Origin: Episyrphus balteatus
Taxonomy: Eukaryota > Arthropoda > Insecta > Diptera > Syrphidae
Direction of reading: 5' to 3'
Assembly (NCBI RefSeq): GCF_945859705.1
Contig: NC_079137.1
Coordinates: 79,195,150-79,259,149 of the forward strand
Length of the DNA: 64,000 nucleotides
Shown: positions 36,611 through 47,960 of the stretch, piece after piece
Position numbering within the stretch: position 1 is the stretch's first letter
Layout of the letters: each line of letters opens with the position of its first letter
Program-made: the position numbers and the translations under genes
Notes under the pieces: model-generated
What the model saw: the letters and a program-made list of their open reading frames with translations, nothing else
The model's database searches: none
Told to the model about the DNA's origin: nothing

Positions 36611-37323
36611 ACTATCGCTTCAGCAAATAGTTGCTTTCAATGGATTAGGGAGTCATAAAGTGTCAATGACATAACAGTAAATAGGGAATATCACTCAGTT
36701 TGAAATGAAGTAGCTTGTTTCGGAATTTCATCAGCTGATACCAGTCACGATCATAAGCAAATTTAATGAGGATACATTCACAGTTGGCAAATGGATGCTT
36801 TTGAAAACTACTTTGCAGCTCAAAATGGAAAGGGTACAGTATAATGACACAAATACTCCATTTCTTTATTTCTGAAAAAATAGTACTTAAAAGACTTTTG
36901 TTATGACCCAAACCTATAAGATAGTCCCAAAACAATTTGAACAACTATGGGTAAATAACAGTTCAGTAAAATACTGCAAGAAGTCATTCTCAAGATGATT
37001 TATAATTACTGTTACAAAAAGGCGATCATTTATGACATTGAATGTTGGATGTGATCCGTCACAGAAATTTCAGTCAAGAAAATAAATATGTATGATGTAA
37101 GAAAATAAAAAGTTCCGTCAACTTCCGCCATTTTGTTTTATAATTTGTTTTCTGCGATACTTAATGGCTCTGAAATCTTAGGATCCCAAATGTAAAATGT
37201 TGACTTTTATTGAACTGGTCAGCTATAATTTGGTTTGCGTCTTAACTGCGGGTCACTGTGGTGTATGTGTAACTTTTTTATATTGAAATATCTTATTGGT
37301 CAATACAAATTGTAAAAATTGTA
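36611..37323. other. Non-coding spacer
   Basis: AT-rich. The minus-strand frame at 36663-36944 has no recognised motif. Nothing else seen. Confidence 0.5.
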
Positions 37324-37412
37324 AAATATGGTAAGTGGTGCGGCCATCGCAGTGAAATTTGTCATACAAAATGAAAGGGTGTGGCGAAATTTTTCGCCAA
37401 ACAGCGGTTCGT
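37324..37412 (+). mobile_element. Remnant arm of the tRNA-bearing composite element
   Basis: GTGGTGCGG, then TCATACAAAATGAAA, then GGCGAAATTTTTCGCCAAAC follow the order of the right arm of copy B (52325-52460). The tRNA-like core and the other arm are absent. It is a third trace of this family. Confidence 0.55.
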
Positions 37413-37543
37413 TAATGTAGATTCTGCATATCCGACTTCTCGAAGTACTTTTTAGAACATTTGTACTATTTAGATCATGAAAAGTATGTCCTGTCCCGAG
37501 GTCCAATCGGAATCAACTACTGATTTTTTTAAGTCACAGGTGA

Positions 37544-38243
37544 GGGAAACCGACGAAGTTACGAATACCAGAGTTACGGGCGACAGAGTTACGAGCGTCA
37601 AAGTTACGCGAAACCGAAGTTACGAAAAACTATAGTTACGAATTCTAAAGTTATGTTAAGCTATGACATGTGATTTTTGGGTTGGCAACAATTGCGAGTA
37701 ACGATATGGAATTATGGAAATACAAACAAGAGATTAACATTTTTCTCATTGGTCAGAACTAAATGAGTAAAGCGAAAATGGGTGTTATTTAATCTTGTAA
37801 AATTTTGATTGGATAGGTATAGATATACATATATGGTTTTGTTTTTGTGAGAAGATCGCAAAAACGTTGAAATAGAAAAAAAAACATAAGTATACTAATG
37901 TAAGTTTGGGGGACATAATTGAATTTAACTTCTTATTTGTCCAACTAATATTGCAAATACGTATTTTGTTTTCTATTAATTAATATAATAATATAATTGT
38001 AATACTCACTTTGTTATTATTTATATTAAAATAATAACCAAACCACCCCTTTTTTTTACAGACGTTATTTTGGTGTGGTGAACTGTTGTTGCAATTGTTG
38101 CCAACCCAAAAATCACATGTTATAGCTTAACATAACTTTAGAATTCGTAACTCTAGTTTTTCGTAACTCTTGTTTTTCGTAACTTTGACGGCCGTAACTC
38201 TGTCGCGCGTAACTTTGTTATTCGTAACTCCGTTACCATTTCC
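37544..38243. mobile_element. Foldback-type element with 8-9 bp target repeat
   Basis: Arms at 37544-37694 and 38092-38243 are inverse copies of ~150 bp, clearly related along their whole length. Each is built of iterated GTTACGAA-type units such as ACCGAAGTTACGAAAA, the hallmark of Foldback arms. The ~400-bp centre is non-coding. The direct repeat CACAGGTGA flanks both sides (37535-37543, 38243-38251); depending on where the end is drawn it is 8 or 9 bp. Foldback elements of Drosophila make 9-bp duplications. There is no transposase, so it would depend on a partner elsewhere. A solo arm of the family is at 24625-24829. Confidence 0.85.
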
Positions 38244-38251
38244 ACAGGTGA

Positions 38252-40264
38252 AGTTGAGGAAGCTAATGAAGTTTATGTAGTTAGTTTTGAAAGAGGCCTT
38301 TAGTAATGTAACATAAGCTTCATGAGATTAGTAAAGATTTCTGAAGCAAACTTTTAATGGATTCATGCTTCAATGGCGCCCAACATTAGGCCATTGAAGA
38401 CATATAAATAGAAATCAGTTTGCATTAGTGTTCAGTTTGTAGATAAATTAGTTACAAAAATTTTTAACCCTTGTACGCTAGTACAGCTTTTAAGCCTAGT
38501 ACGTATTTTAGTGTGTCACACAATAATTAAGATTAGGCCTTGTTTACTGATTTGGCATTAGAAATCTTTTGCTACACGGAGAAAAAGTGTCACATTAAAA
38601 TAAGATGATGAGCACATTCAAAAATATGAACACATTCAGGGAATAGATTCGAAAAAAAAATAAATAAATGTTACAAGATCGATGGCAACCCTTGAATTGA
38701 AAGTTATGTGAAGTTTCCTGGCAAAACAATAGTAAATAAATTTATTTATTATTGGAATTGGCATTTGGAAATTTTCCATAAAGCAAAAGTGAATTTTCTT
38801 CCTTGCATCGTTCATCAATTTGCATTTACGAGTATATTTCTAAGAAAATAAGAAAAATAAAAAAACATAAAAGAAGTTATTGCATCCCCTCAAAAAGGAG
38901 AGAATGCAAAACTTTTTTAATACAATTTTGGAAAACCCCAAAATAAAAAAAAAAAGTTTTTCTGCATTTCCTTTTGTTGCAAATGCCTTTGCTAGCTTTG
39001 GTATTTTCTTCTTACCAAGCTAATTTCTACTTTTGAAAAATGACGATGAAAAACTAATTATCTTTGGTCGATCACCTTTTTAAGGTTTAGAGGTAGACCA
39101 AGAAATGAACGTTCGTCGCCGTATCGTCGTCGTTGGCAGTCGCCTTTACCGTGTCGTTGTTGTCATTTGCGTTGGAATTTGAAATACGGTCTTATAGTAA
39201 AAAAAAAACTATGGAGTCAGAGTCAGAAGCAGAGGCATACTTATGCCATCCAGAGACACCACGAACCAGGTAGAAAATGGATAACTTCCAAAAACTTTAT
39301 CTTTATCAGAAAATTTCAGAACAGAAAATGCTGCTGTCGAAGAAAAAGGTGGACGCATAAGAAGTATAACAAAAACTAACAAAAAAAGAACATAAAAAGT
39401 AAACTAGTGCATGAAAAAGTTTTTGTGCGATGCACAACGACTTTTGTAAAATGTAGGACGAACAGGATGTTCGTAATTTAAAAACTTCTTATTTTAGGTT
39501 ATATACCGACCGATGAGCACGGTGTGAATGTGTGTGTGTGTGTGTCAAAAATCTTGATCAAACCGCAACGCCCTCTGTAACTCCCACTCCCACTACGAAA
39601 AAACAGCAGCCACTGTGGCGTATTTAAAGCCTTATGGTTTTTTGGGGTTTTGTGTAAATAAAACCCTTTTAAAAAGTTCCCCGAAAGTATAAAGTTTTTA
39701 ACTTTTTGAAATAAATATAAATCATGTTTGTGGTGGCGGCTGTGGCTGCAGTGGCGGCTAAGGATTGTGGCTGAGCCAAGAAAATGTTGAATGAAAATTG
39801 TCAAGGTCATCAAAGTGGAAACTAATACCCGATGGCGTTTTTTTGAAAGATGTAATGAAATATTGTAAAATGTTGATAAGTGCTTTTGATGAGAAGTTTT
39901 TATAAGATGTTTTACTGCAGATCTCAATTAATTATGGTTGGAAATTTGAAATATAAATTGAATTAGGAACTGTTGGTAGAAATTTTAAACCAAAGTGTCA
40001 CTTCAAATGCGTTTAAGTTGTGTAAGAAGGATGTAGTGGTTGACTCTTTTTACAGAAGAAGGCCTTGCAGTCTGCCTTTCTAGTTCCGTTTGTTTTATAA
40101 TGGCAATGTGCTTTAATTAGGATAACCTGTTGATTCTGCTGAGGAAACTTGTTGATTTCATGGAATCGATTCGCTGAAATCAAGCTGAATAGTGTACGTC
40201 TAAAGCTAAAAACTTGGAAATTCAAAAGAAACTAAACAGTAATTGTTAAATCTCAGAGTTTAAA
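38252..40264. other. Non-coding spacer with PBS-like motif and TG repeat
   Basis: TGGCGCCCAACATTAGGC at 38374-38391 matches the 59144 primer site at 15 of 18 positions and lies inside a small hairpin CAATGGC/GCCATTG. An ACACGGAGAAAA end-like motif sits at 38573. A TG microsatellite lies at 39528-39545 and CGTCGCCGTATCGTCGTCG at 39113-39132. The minus-strand frame at 39499-39927 shows no motif. Confidence 0.5.
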
Positions 40265-41475
40265 TACAGCTGAATTGATTAAATCGTAGAAAAAAGCAGC
40301 AAATCTTGACAAAATCTGATAAATCTTAGAAAAATTGGAAAATTAAAAAAAAACTAAAAGCTGAATTTACTTAATCTTTGCCAACACTGGTAAATCCATT
40401 CAAAAATGATAAGTTCACAGAACAAATTAGAAAATAACAGCCAAAACTTGATCAAATTTCGACCGAAACTGAAAACTATTACCAGAAACTAGAATACACG
40501 AGCTGAATTAAGTAAACAAAAGAAAAAACTGCAAAATCATCCCAAATTTATGAATAAACATTAGCTGAATTTAGTAAATAATAGGCAAAACTGGAATAGT
40601 TCGAGAAAAACTCAATTTTAACTGAAAATTGTTAGCGAAAATGCAGCTGAATTTAGTAAATCATATCAAACATAAGTGAATTTCTAGAAAAACTTATACA
40701 TTTCAACAGAATATATCAGCCAAAATACAATTTCAATTGAGGAAACGAAAACAAAAGCTGATAAATCTTGACCGAAACTTCTCATCAGAAAATGATTATT
40801 TTAAGTCGAAAAATAAGCTGAATTTAGTAAATTACAAGCAAAACTAGAAAATCTTGATCAAATTGGTAAGCCTTAACAGAAATTCTAGCCAGATAATCGT
40901 AGCCAGAACCGATAGCTTTTAAGTTATAGAAGAAAATGGTAAATATCAGTGAACACACCAGCTGAATTGAATTGATCAAAGCCAAAATCGAACGATCTCA
41001 ACCAAAGTTGATAAATGTCAGCTGAATTTAGTAAATACCAGCTGAAACCGCCACTGAATCTAGTTAATCTTACCCAAAACCGTTACATCTCACTTCAGGA
41101 TGATTAATTGTCCATCGAAACTGGTTAACCTCAGCCGACACTCAGCGGAAACGTCTAAATATGGTAAATTTTAACTGAATATCAGCTGAATTACAGCTGA
41201 CATGCAGCTGAATCTAGAATATATAAACTGTAAAATCTCACCAGAAGTATGAGTAAATATTATTGAAACTGGCAAATCACAGCCAAAACTCAGCTTAAAT
41301 AGTTAACACATCGGAAACTCTTAAATAATAACAGAGAATTAAAAATATCAGCTGAAAAAGTAGCTGAATTGAGTAAATCATAGCTAGAACTGGTTAATAT
41401 GAACAGAATCTGGTAAATATGTGCTAAAAAACTCAGCTGAATGAGGTAAGTCTCAGCTGAATTTGAGCTGAATAT
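40265..41475. repeat. Degenerate CAGCTGAATTTAGTAAAT array
   Basis: AGCTGAATTTAGTAAAT or close variants occur more than ten times (e.g. 40268, 40363, 40501, 40563, 40648, 40818, 40961, 41029), mixed with AAAACTGGTAAAT and CAGCCAAAAC phrases. The ~1.2 kb appears to be an old tandem array of a ~20-25 bp unit, now highly diverged. CAGCTG occurs repeatedly. No coding frame. Confidence 0.75.
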
Positions 41476-43929
41476 AAAAATTCTAAGTTGTAAGTCATTT
41501 TCGGTAATAGTATAAAGCAGATACAAATTGTTATTATTATTTTTTTATAACTTTAATTTTATCCAATATAGTTCAATTCCTTGATACTTGAACAACACAA
41601 GAAGAAACCTTGTTGTTATTTGCTCCTAATCTCAGTTCAGTAATTTTTTGGACAACAACTCTCAAACAAATTGAATAAAACAACTTCCAGGAAAAATAGA
41701 AAAAATATATAAAAAAAAAACAAAAGTCCCTTTATTTCTTAAGGTAGGAACACCAATATGGGAAATTCTAAGACAAACAATTCTCACCCAAGAGAATTGT
41801 CGTTGTCGTTCAAATAAATACTTAAAATTGGTTGGTAAGACGAAAAAAACACCTATTTGAGATGAGAAAATAAAACTCATTCGAGGATAAAATGGGAAAT
41901 AAAAATTGGAAGAATCTCCCTGGTTTAGAGAGGAGTACAAGAAGTCTGGGTCTACTCTATACAGCTCCTAATATACCAAGGAGCAAAATTGAATTTTGAT
42001 TTGTTTACCGTTAAGGGCTCCCTTAAGGTGAAGAAGCATTTCATTCTAGGGTGCACAAAAAATCCTTGAAACGTTCCGTTCGTTGGTTGACTCTATCTGC
42101 TACCAAATGCCACTGCCACTGCCACTCTACCACACATCACATACTCCATGATATTTGTGTGCAAACGACATTTTCCCATAAAATACAGATTGAACAGTGC
42201 ACCACACCAGCATTGATATATTACTCACATATAAGGTCCATTATTTGACATTCACCACCAATAGACACAAGGATAATACAATATTTGATTTCCTGTGGCT
42301 GCCTGTGGTGGTGGATCGTAAAAGGAGCACAGAGAGGCACCACGGCGATTCACTACACTCCACTCGTTTTGGTCTTTCTGCCATGCCACACGTCAACTCT
42401 AGGTACCTCGACATCGTCGTTGCTACGTGATGTACTTTCATGTTATTTTCCGGATTCCATTCGTGAGAGAGCGAGGAGCCAAATTTCCTTTCATTCCTTC
42501 AGTCTCGCTTAATTTTTGATAAAAATTCAATTCAATTTGTGAACTTTTTGAAGTTTAAATGGATTTTTCCTTTGAATAAACTGGCGCCCAATGCGAGACC
42601 TTGGCATTTTGTGTTCACAGACAAGATAATCTTTCATAATTTGCTGGCTTATAAAGTAAATATATTGATATTTCGACTTTTAACAAGCTTTGAGTCTATA
42701 GATACTCCCAAAGTACACACATTATCATCATGATTATGGAGTCTAATTTTGTCAAAAGAAATTTTGTTCGGTTTTTTTTTTTTCTTAGAAATTCACTCTT
42801 ATTGCTTCATTTGAAGTTTACGTGTCTCTAGGGAGAGAGGAGAATTTCTTGTTATTTTGTTTATATTGTTAAATATTTTCGGTAGCTTCGCTTCTCAATT
42901 TTAATGTTTGGTTGGATTTCCTGCCGGAATCATCTCTCTCTAATAAGATGAGAATTTTTATGATTTCACTTTTGCCTGGTGGATGCCTAATTTTCAGATC
43001 AAAGCAAGATGGTGGTTGAGAGTGTAGAAGGGCAAGAGGTTAAAGTGATACCAACAAAAATGTTCAAAAACACTTCGTGAAATTTTACTACGTACTTGAG
43101 TGTTGAAGAGGTGGTTAATAGAGATAGAACTTCTGTGATCTCAGTGTTTTGTGTTGCATTGTGTTTCGTTTTGAGCAAAATGGCAAATGGCTTATTGCGA
43201 GCTCGTAATAGAGCGAAAGAGAGTGCTTCATAAAATTGAATAGGGCAACTACAATGAGAGTACAAAATTTTTATGTAACATGTAACTTGGTTTTATTTTA
43301 ATGTCTTCTCGAAATTAGCAGGTGTAGAACACGTATATGGAGCTGTATAAACGTTACCTCTACCACCTTCACTCTTGTGAGTAATGTGGATGAGTTAAGT
43401 TGCGAAGGAGAGGACATGAAGAATAAGAGACGACATTTTGAATTGAGTGGTAAATGAAAAGTCGTTTGGCAGACTGAAGTGGTTGGTAGTTAGACTTAAA
43501 TTGGTTGTGTTAAGTGAGATGAAAATGTAAAGACGTGGTTTTTGTTTGTCATTTGAGAGGAGAGGTTAAGAGGGCGGGTTACTTTCATCAGCTGAGACGG
43601 TTGATGTCTTTTTACGAAGTTGTTTATAAATTGAAGCACTTTGTTGAACATACGAGTTGATCTCTTTTTTCGTAATCATCAATTTCTCAAGACTTTTATA
43701 GGATTTTGGTTAATTTGTTGACTCACTATTCAACAGAATATAAACGTCATAACATTAACAAAATCATGAAGAGACGTGAAATACAATGGATTTTGAATTG
43801 AAAAGCTTGTTTCACAAGGTTTCCGTCTCATACATCATGACCCAGTTTAATTTTGCATTTTTTGGGGGTTTCTTAATTTTACTACATACATAATAACACA
43901 ATTTTCGTCGGTACTTATCTGAAAAATCC
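41476..43929. other. Non-coding spacer with one PBS-like motif
   Basis: TGGCGCCCAATGCGAGAC at 42582-42599 matches the 59144 primer site at 14 of 18 positions and follows AATAAAC. A locally GC-rich stretch at 42290-42430 has overlapping short open frames on both strands, none with a motif. Otherwise AT-rich and featureless. Confidence 0.5.
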
Positions 43930-44247
43930 TAGAACTGGTATCACTAATATGGTATCACTAATATAGACGGTTACCATCCACCTTTGGATATCTTCTTTGA
44001 CTGGAGCAATCATATTACTGAAAACAGTAACGATTTTGATTGCTCTTATACTCTTGATTTTAAAAAAGCAAATTTCGAGTTGCTTTCTGAAAACATATCT
44101 AGTTCAGGGATAGAAAATATACTTACATTATCTAATATTGATGAAGCAGTTACAAATTTTTATAACATCCTTAACAGCTGCCTTGTAAGTTCCATTTCCA
44201 TGAAAAAATCAAATAATAATTATAATAACACGGTGTTACAAAAATGA
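43930..44247 (+). pseudogene. LINE fragment, endonuclease end and linker
   Basis: The frame running from about 43951 reads IDGYHPPLDIFFDW, matching the HPPL-type end of LINE endonuclease domains. It continues through a segment resembling the endonuclease-to-reverse-transcriptase linker (LDFKKANFELL, then NIDEAVTNFYNILNSCLVSS) and stops with TGA at 44245-44247. A 16-bp tandem duplication (GGTATCACTAATA) lies at its start. It is probably the upstream part of the LINE whose reverse transcriptase remains are at 45118-45838. Confidence 0.65.
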
Positions 44248-45117
44248 GGTTTCAAAATATACGCGGGCGGAGACCTATCAGGTTTTGTAGAGCTAGTCGC
44301 ACTGATTACGAAACGTTATTTGAAAATCCCCTAACACCCCCAAAATCTGGAGTTACGGGCAAAAAACGGTTTTTTGGACCTTCACCCATTGAAAAAATTC
44401 TAGCTTCGACAATTTTTTATCCATTTTCGATTTTTTTACAGTTTCTGATAGAAGATAAATATACCTTTTCAACAATGTATAAAACATGTAACTCGGTTAA
44501 ACCACTTAGAATTTATAAGCTGCCAAAGTTCAAAAATTCCATTTTTTTCGTCATTTGCCCAACTTCGGCATCAATTTAGAGTATATGTTTTCAAAACAAC
44601 ATGCTATTTAAAAAATATATTCATAAACTATATCTATTTCCCAATCAATCGAGGTATTTTTTATGAAAATCACTTCAAAATTGGCTGAGAAAAAAAAATT
44701 TTTCGATTTCAACCCAGATACAGAAATTCGAACTTTTAGGTATACAACAAAAATGTTGTTTCGGCACGTAGTGGGATAACTTGGGCGCCAGGATTTGATA
44801 ACGGGTTTTTGTAGAGGAGCTCAATACAAAGATTTTTTTCTTTGGAAGGGGGGTCTATCTCCCCCCTTTAGGTGGGAGGGGCAGTTTTCTAAACAAAAAT
44901 TATCAAAATAAAAAAAAATTATTAAAAAACAACGGCAACACTTACAGTAATAAATGATACCATTTCCGAAAGGAAAAATTGTACATTTGATTCTTATTTT
45001 TAAATCAATATAATATAACCAATAGTTTTTGAAATAATCGATTTCAAAGTTAAAAATAGGTGAAAAAAAATTTTTTAAAACTCATTTTATACTATTTTTG
45101 TCCCTAGTTCAGCCTCT
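44248..45117. repeat. Repeat DNA interrupting the LINE
   Basis: About 870 bp of non-LINE sequence, with phrases such as CGGTTTTTTGGACCTTCACC, a minus-strand TGGCGCCCAA (44781-44790) and the C-rich/G-rich hairpin module (44844-44905) shared with 24873-24935. It replaces the part of the LINE that should join the linker to the reverse transcriptase. Either a nested insertion or a recombination product. The open frame at 44244-44579 has no recognised motif. Confidence 0.5.
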
Positions 45118-45838
45118 AATGGAAAAAGTCATTCCTCACTCCTGTTTTCAAGAAGGGTGATAAGACAGATATAAAGAATTATAGGCCTATTTCGAAACTA
45201 TCCTGCATTCCAAAGGTTTTTGAGCAAGTTGTTTGTGATAGTCTAGCATTTTATAGTAAAAATCTGATAAGTGAAAAGCAGCATGCTCAATGCTTGGTTT
45301 TATTAAACGTTGGGCAAAGGAATTTGATGATCCATTTGTTACTCTACTTTACTTGTACAACTGCTACGTTCGACCCCATCTTGAGTACGCTTCTCAATTA
45401 TGGAGTCCTTTTTATGAAGTTCATAAAAACCGAATCGAATCTATTCAACACAATTTTGTACGCTTCGCTCTAAAAGGTCTTCCTTGGACCGACCCTTTCA
45501 ACTTGCCACCTTATGAACATCGCATTCAACTTCTTCAGATACAAACTTTAGCACAAAGACGTGTAAATAATGATTTAATCTTTCTTCATCAGCTTATTAA
45601 TTCCCAAATTGACGCCCCTGATCTATTAGCTTGTATTGGTATAAATTATCCGGGTGGATCTCACCTCCTACGAAGATTTGAACCTTTGCATATCGACTTT
45701 CATAGAACAAACTATGGTATTAATGAGCCTCTTAGTCGCATGAGTAAACTTTTTAACTTGAACCATTCATCCTTAGACTTTTATTTGGCGAAAATGGGTT
45801 TAAAAACATTGTTTCGAACCAGTGCTCCACAATCGTGA
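45118..45838 (+). pseudogene. LINE reverse transcriptase, internally deleted
   Basis: The first part (45120-45288) reads WKKSFLTPVFKKG, then DIKNYRPISKLSC and KVFEQVV, the N-terminal motifs of a non-LTR reverse transcriptase, ending at SEKQHA. The next motifs, including the catalytic DD box, are missing: at about 45288 the sequence jumps, with a frame change, to the C-terminal region (45290-45838) containing YVRPHLEYASQLWSP and running 182 residues to a stop. An AATAAA follows at 45857. The motifs fit the Jockey/CR1-type superfamily. With no catalytic core it cannot be active. The intact length of the C-terminal frame suggests the deletion is not very ancient. Confidence 0.8.
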
Positions 45839-46582
45839 CTGTTAATCAATGTTTTAAATAAATTATACATGTTGGATTTTTTGTACTTATAATTTTATAA
45901 CTTGTAAATTTGTTCGTAATTATTTTGTTTTATATTGTGCATGTGGGAGGTTGTATTTTTTGTCTACTAACCACTAACATGCACTTATGATGAGCCTCTG
46001 ATTGTAGTTAAAAGCTTGTTCTAAGCTTACTACATCAAAGAATCTGAAGTGAAAAAAATCCGGTAACTCCGTGGTCACGCAATACTACATGGTAACGCAG
46101 GGTAACTTTGATGTTATTCCTTGCTCAATATTCAAGTACATCCTCTATGAAACTGATGCTCTGGGATGGCAATATTTAGTGTAAAAAAAATACTTGTGTT
46201 ACCAGGATAAGCCACAATGTTACCGTGATTTATGTGAATATTTCAATCAAAACTTTATGTTGCAGTGTTTTATTAATAACCTTCAATAGTTTTTCCACTA
46301 ATTTGTGATATAACCAAAAAGATAAAATAGTATTCTGGCCCATTATAGCCAAACAAATACACGCTAACTCCTGCGCACGAACTTGCTCTTAGGGTTCAAT
46401 TTGATAGAATTTGTAGGACTTTTTAGGACCCCGCAAGGACTCCCGTATGAAAAAGTCGTTTCAGTCAAAAGATCCAATTTTTTGCACAGTACTTGCAATT
46501 CATTTCCCGAACAAAATTCTCATAGCACACAACAAAATCGTATGACCAGATTTTGAGTTTTCGGTCAGTAAAAGTGTACCCA
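45839..46582. other. Non-coding DNA after the LINE
   Basis: The LINE 3' end probably extends to near 46000. GTAACTCCGTGG and GTAACGCAGGGTAAC at 46066-46108 resemble motifs in the 10.4 kb array, the 36.4 kb MITE and the Foldback arm. No gene. Confidence 0.5.
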
Positions 46583-46945
46583 TTCGTACAATTATTTTGG
46601 TACATATATCTTTACTCATGTTAATGTTAATACTAACAGTAGAAACTGTTGCAAATCACTTTTTTTTATTAGTTTTTGGTTTGTTTTTTTTTTTTCATAA
46701 AAATATAGCTATAAATAAAACACTAAAAAAAATTGGCCTCAAAGTCCAAAATTATCAGGTTCAATAAAAAATTAGCTTTAAGAATTAATATCTGACCAAC
46801 CAAAAAAGATATCAACATCTTGTAAACGTTACAAAGATACCAATGATTAGCATTTCTTTTTTCTTCAAAAATAAAAACCTCTGTACAGTTTCTACTGTTT
46901 TTATCATTAACATGAGTAAAGATATACCAAATGATATGCCAATGA
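46583..46945. mobile_element. Hairpin element with ~45-60 bp inverted arms
   Basis: TATCTTTACTCATGTTAATG, continuing to ACAGTAGAAACTGT, at about 46606-46649 is repeated in reverse at 46885-46926 with one internal indel, and weaker similarity extends outward. The interior is non-coding. Ends and target duplications are unresolved. Confidence 0.65.
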
Positions 46946-47059
46946 TTCATTTTATTTATGGTTTTGATGACAAATTAAACATTTATAAATAAGTTCTTAC
47001 ACGTTTTACGCGAATCATTGGCTTTTTGGGACCAATTACAGATTTTACTGTCTCTTGGA

Positions 47060-47960
47060 AAAAAAACACCCTTTCACCAAAATTTTTTTTATGAAAACTC
47101 TTTATTCTTGCTTTCTATCCCAAAATCAATGTTTTTACCAAATTTCATTAGGATATGACCCATCATTTTTATTTTCACTCAAAAAAACACCCTGTTAACC
47201 ATGATATTTTTATAGACACTTAAGATTCTTGTTTCTTATCTTAAAAGTAAAATAATTGCTAAATTTCAATAGGGTACCACTAATATTACTCTAGTATTTC
47301 ACACTTTTTCAAATATACCCATATTTTCTTTACATCTAAAAAAACACCCTTTCAAATAAAAAAAATTTATAGACTTACATTATTCGTAATTCACATAGGA
47401 AAGAGAACATATTTATTGAATTTCGTAAGGGTACCATTTATACCATTGATTTTATCGGACTTATCACTGATTTTTTCCCTATTTCCAAAAAAAAAACACC
47501 CTTTAACCTAAAATATTTGTATAGACTTTTTGAGTTCTTGCTTTCTGTTATAAATGAAACATTTTTACCAATTTTCATTGGTGTAACAATTTTTTCCCAG
47601 TTTTTGTGGTACTAATTCCGAATTTCATCATTTCTTGAAAAAAAAACACCCTTTCACTCAAAATAATTTTTTACTTTTTATAGATTCTTAATTCTTATAC
47701 CAACCAAAACTATTTCACCAAGTTTTAAAAATTAATAAAATATAAGTTAGCTGTTATGATATGTTTCTCACACACAACTTAACCTATCAAAAAAACACCC
47801 TTTCACCCAAAATATTTTTAAAAACTTTATGAATCCTTTGTCCCTGTTTTATTTTAAACCTTCATCAAAAATTTTGTCAGTGTAGCATGTTTTTCACATG
47901 GTTTTCGGTTATATTTTAATTGTTGAGGTCAAAAAACAAGCACCCTGGTTTTAATCGGAA
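47060..47960 (+). repeat. Tandem array of ~150-bp AAAAAACACCCTTTCA units
   Basis: The anchor AAAAAACACCCTTTCA recurs at about 47062, 47182, 47339, 47491, 47642 and 47790, with a changed version near 47935. In most units it is followed by TATAGACTTTTTGATTCTTG-like and then ACCAAATTTCATTAGGGTAC-like phrases. Spacing is close to 150 bp, with one of about 120. The same unit occurs twice at 25604-25790. Old satellite-like DNA or internal repeats of a large element. Confidence 0.8.

Noticed and set aside
39499..39927. 142-codon minus-strand open frame
   Set aside because: No domain or motif; His/Ser/Thr-rich stretches come from TG repeats and GC-rich simple sequence.
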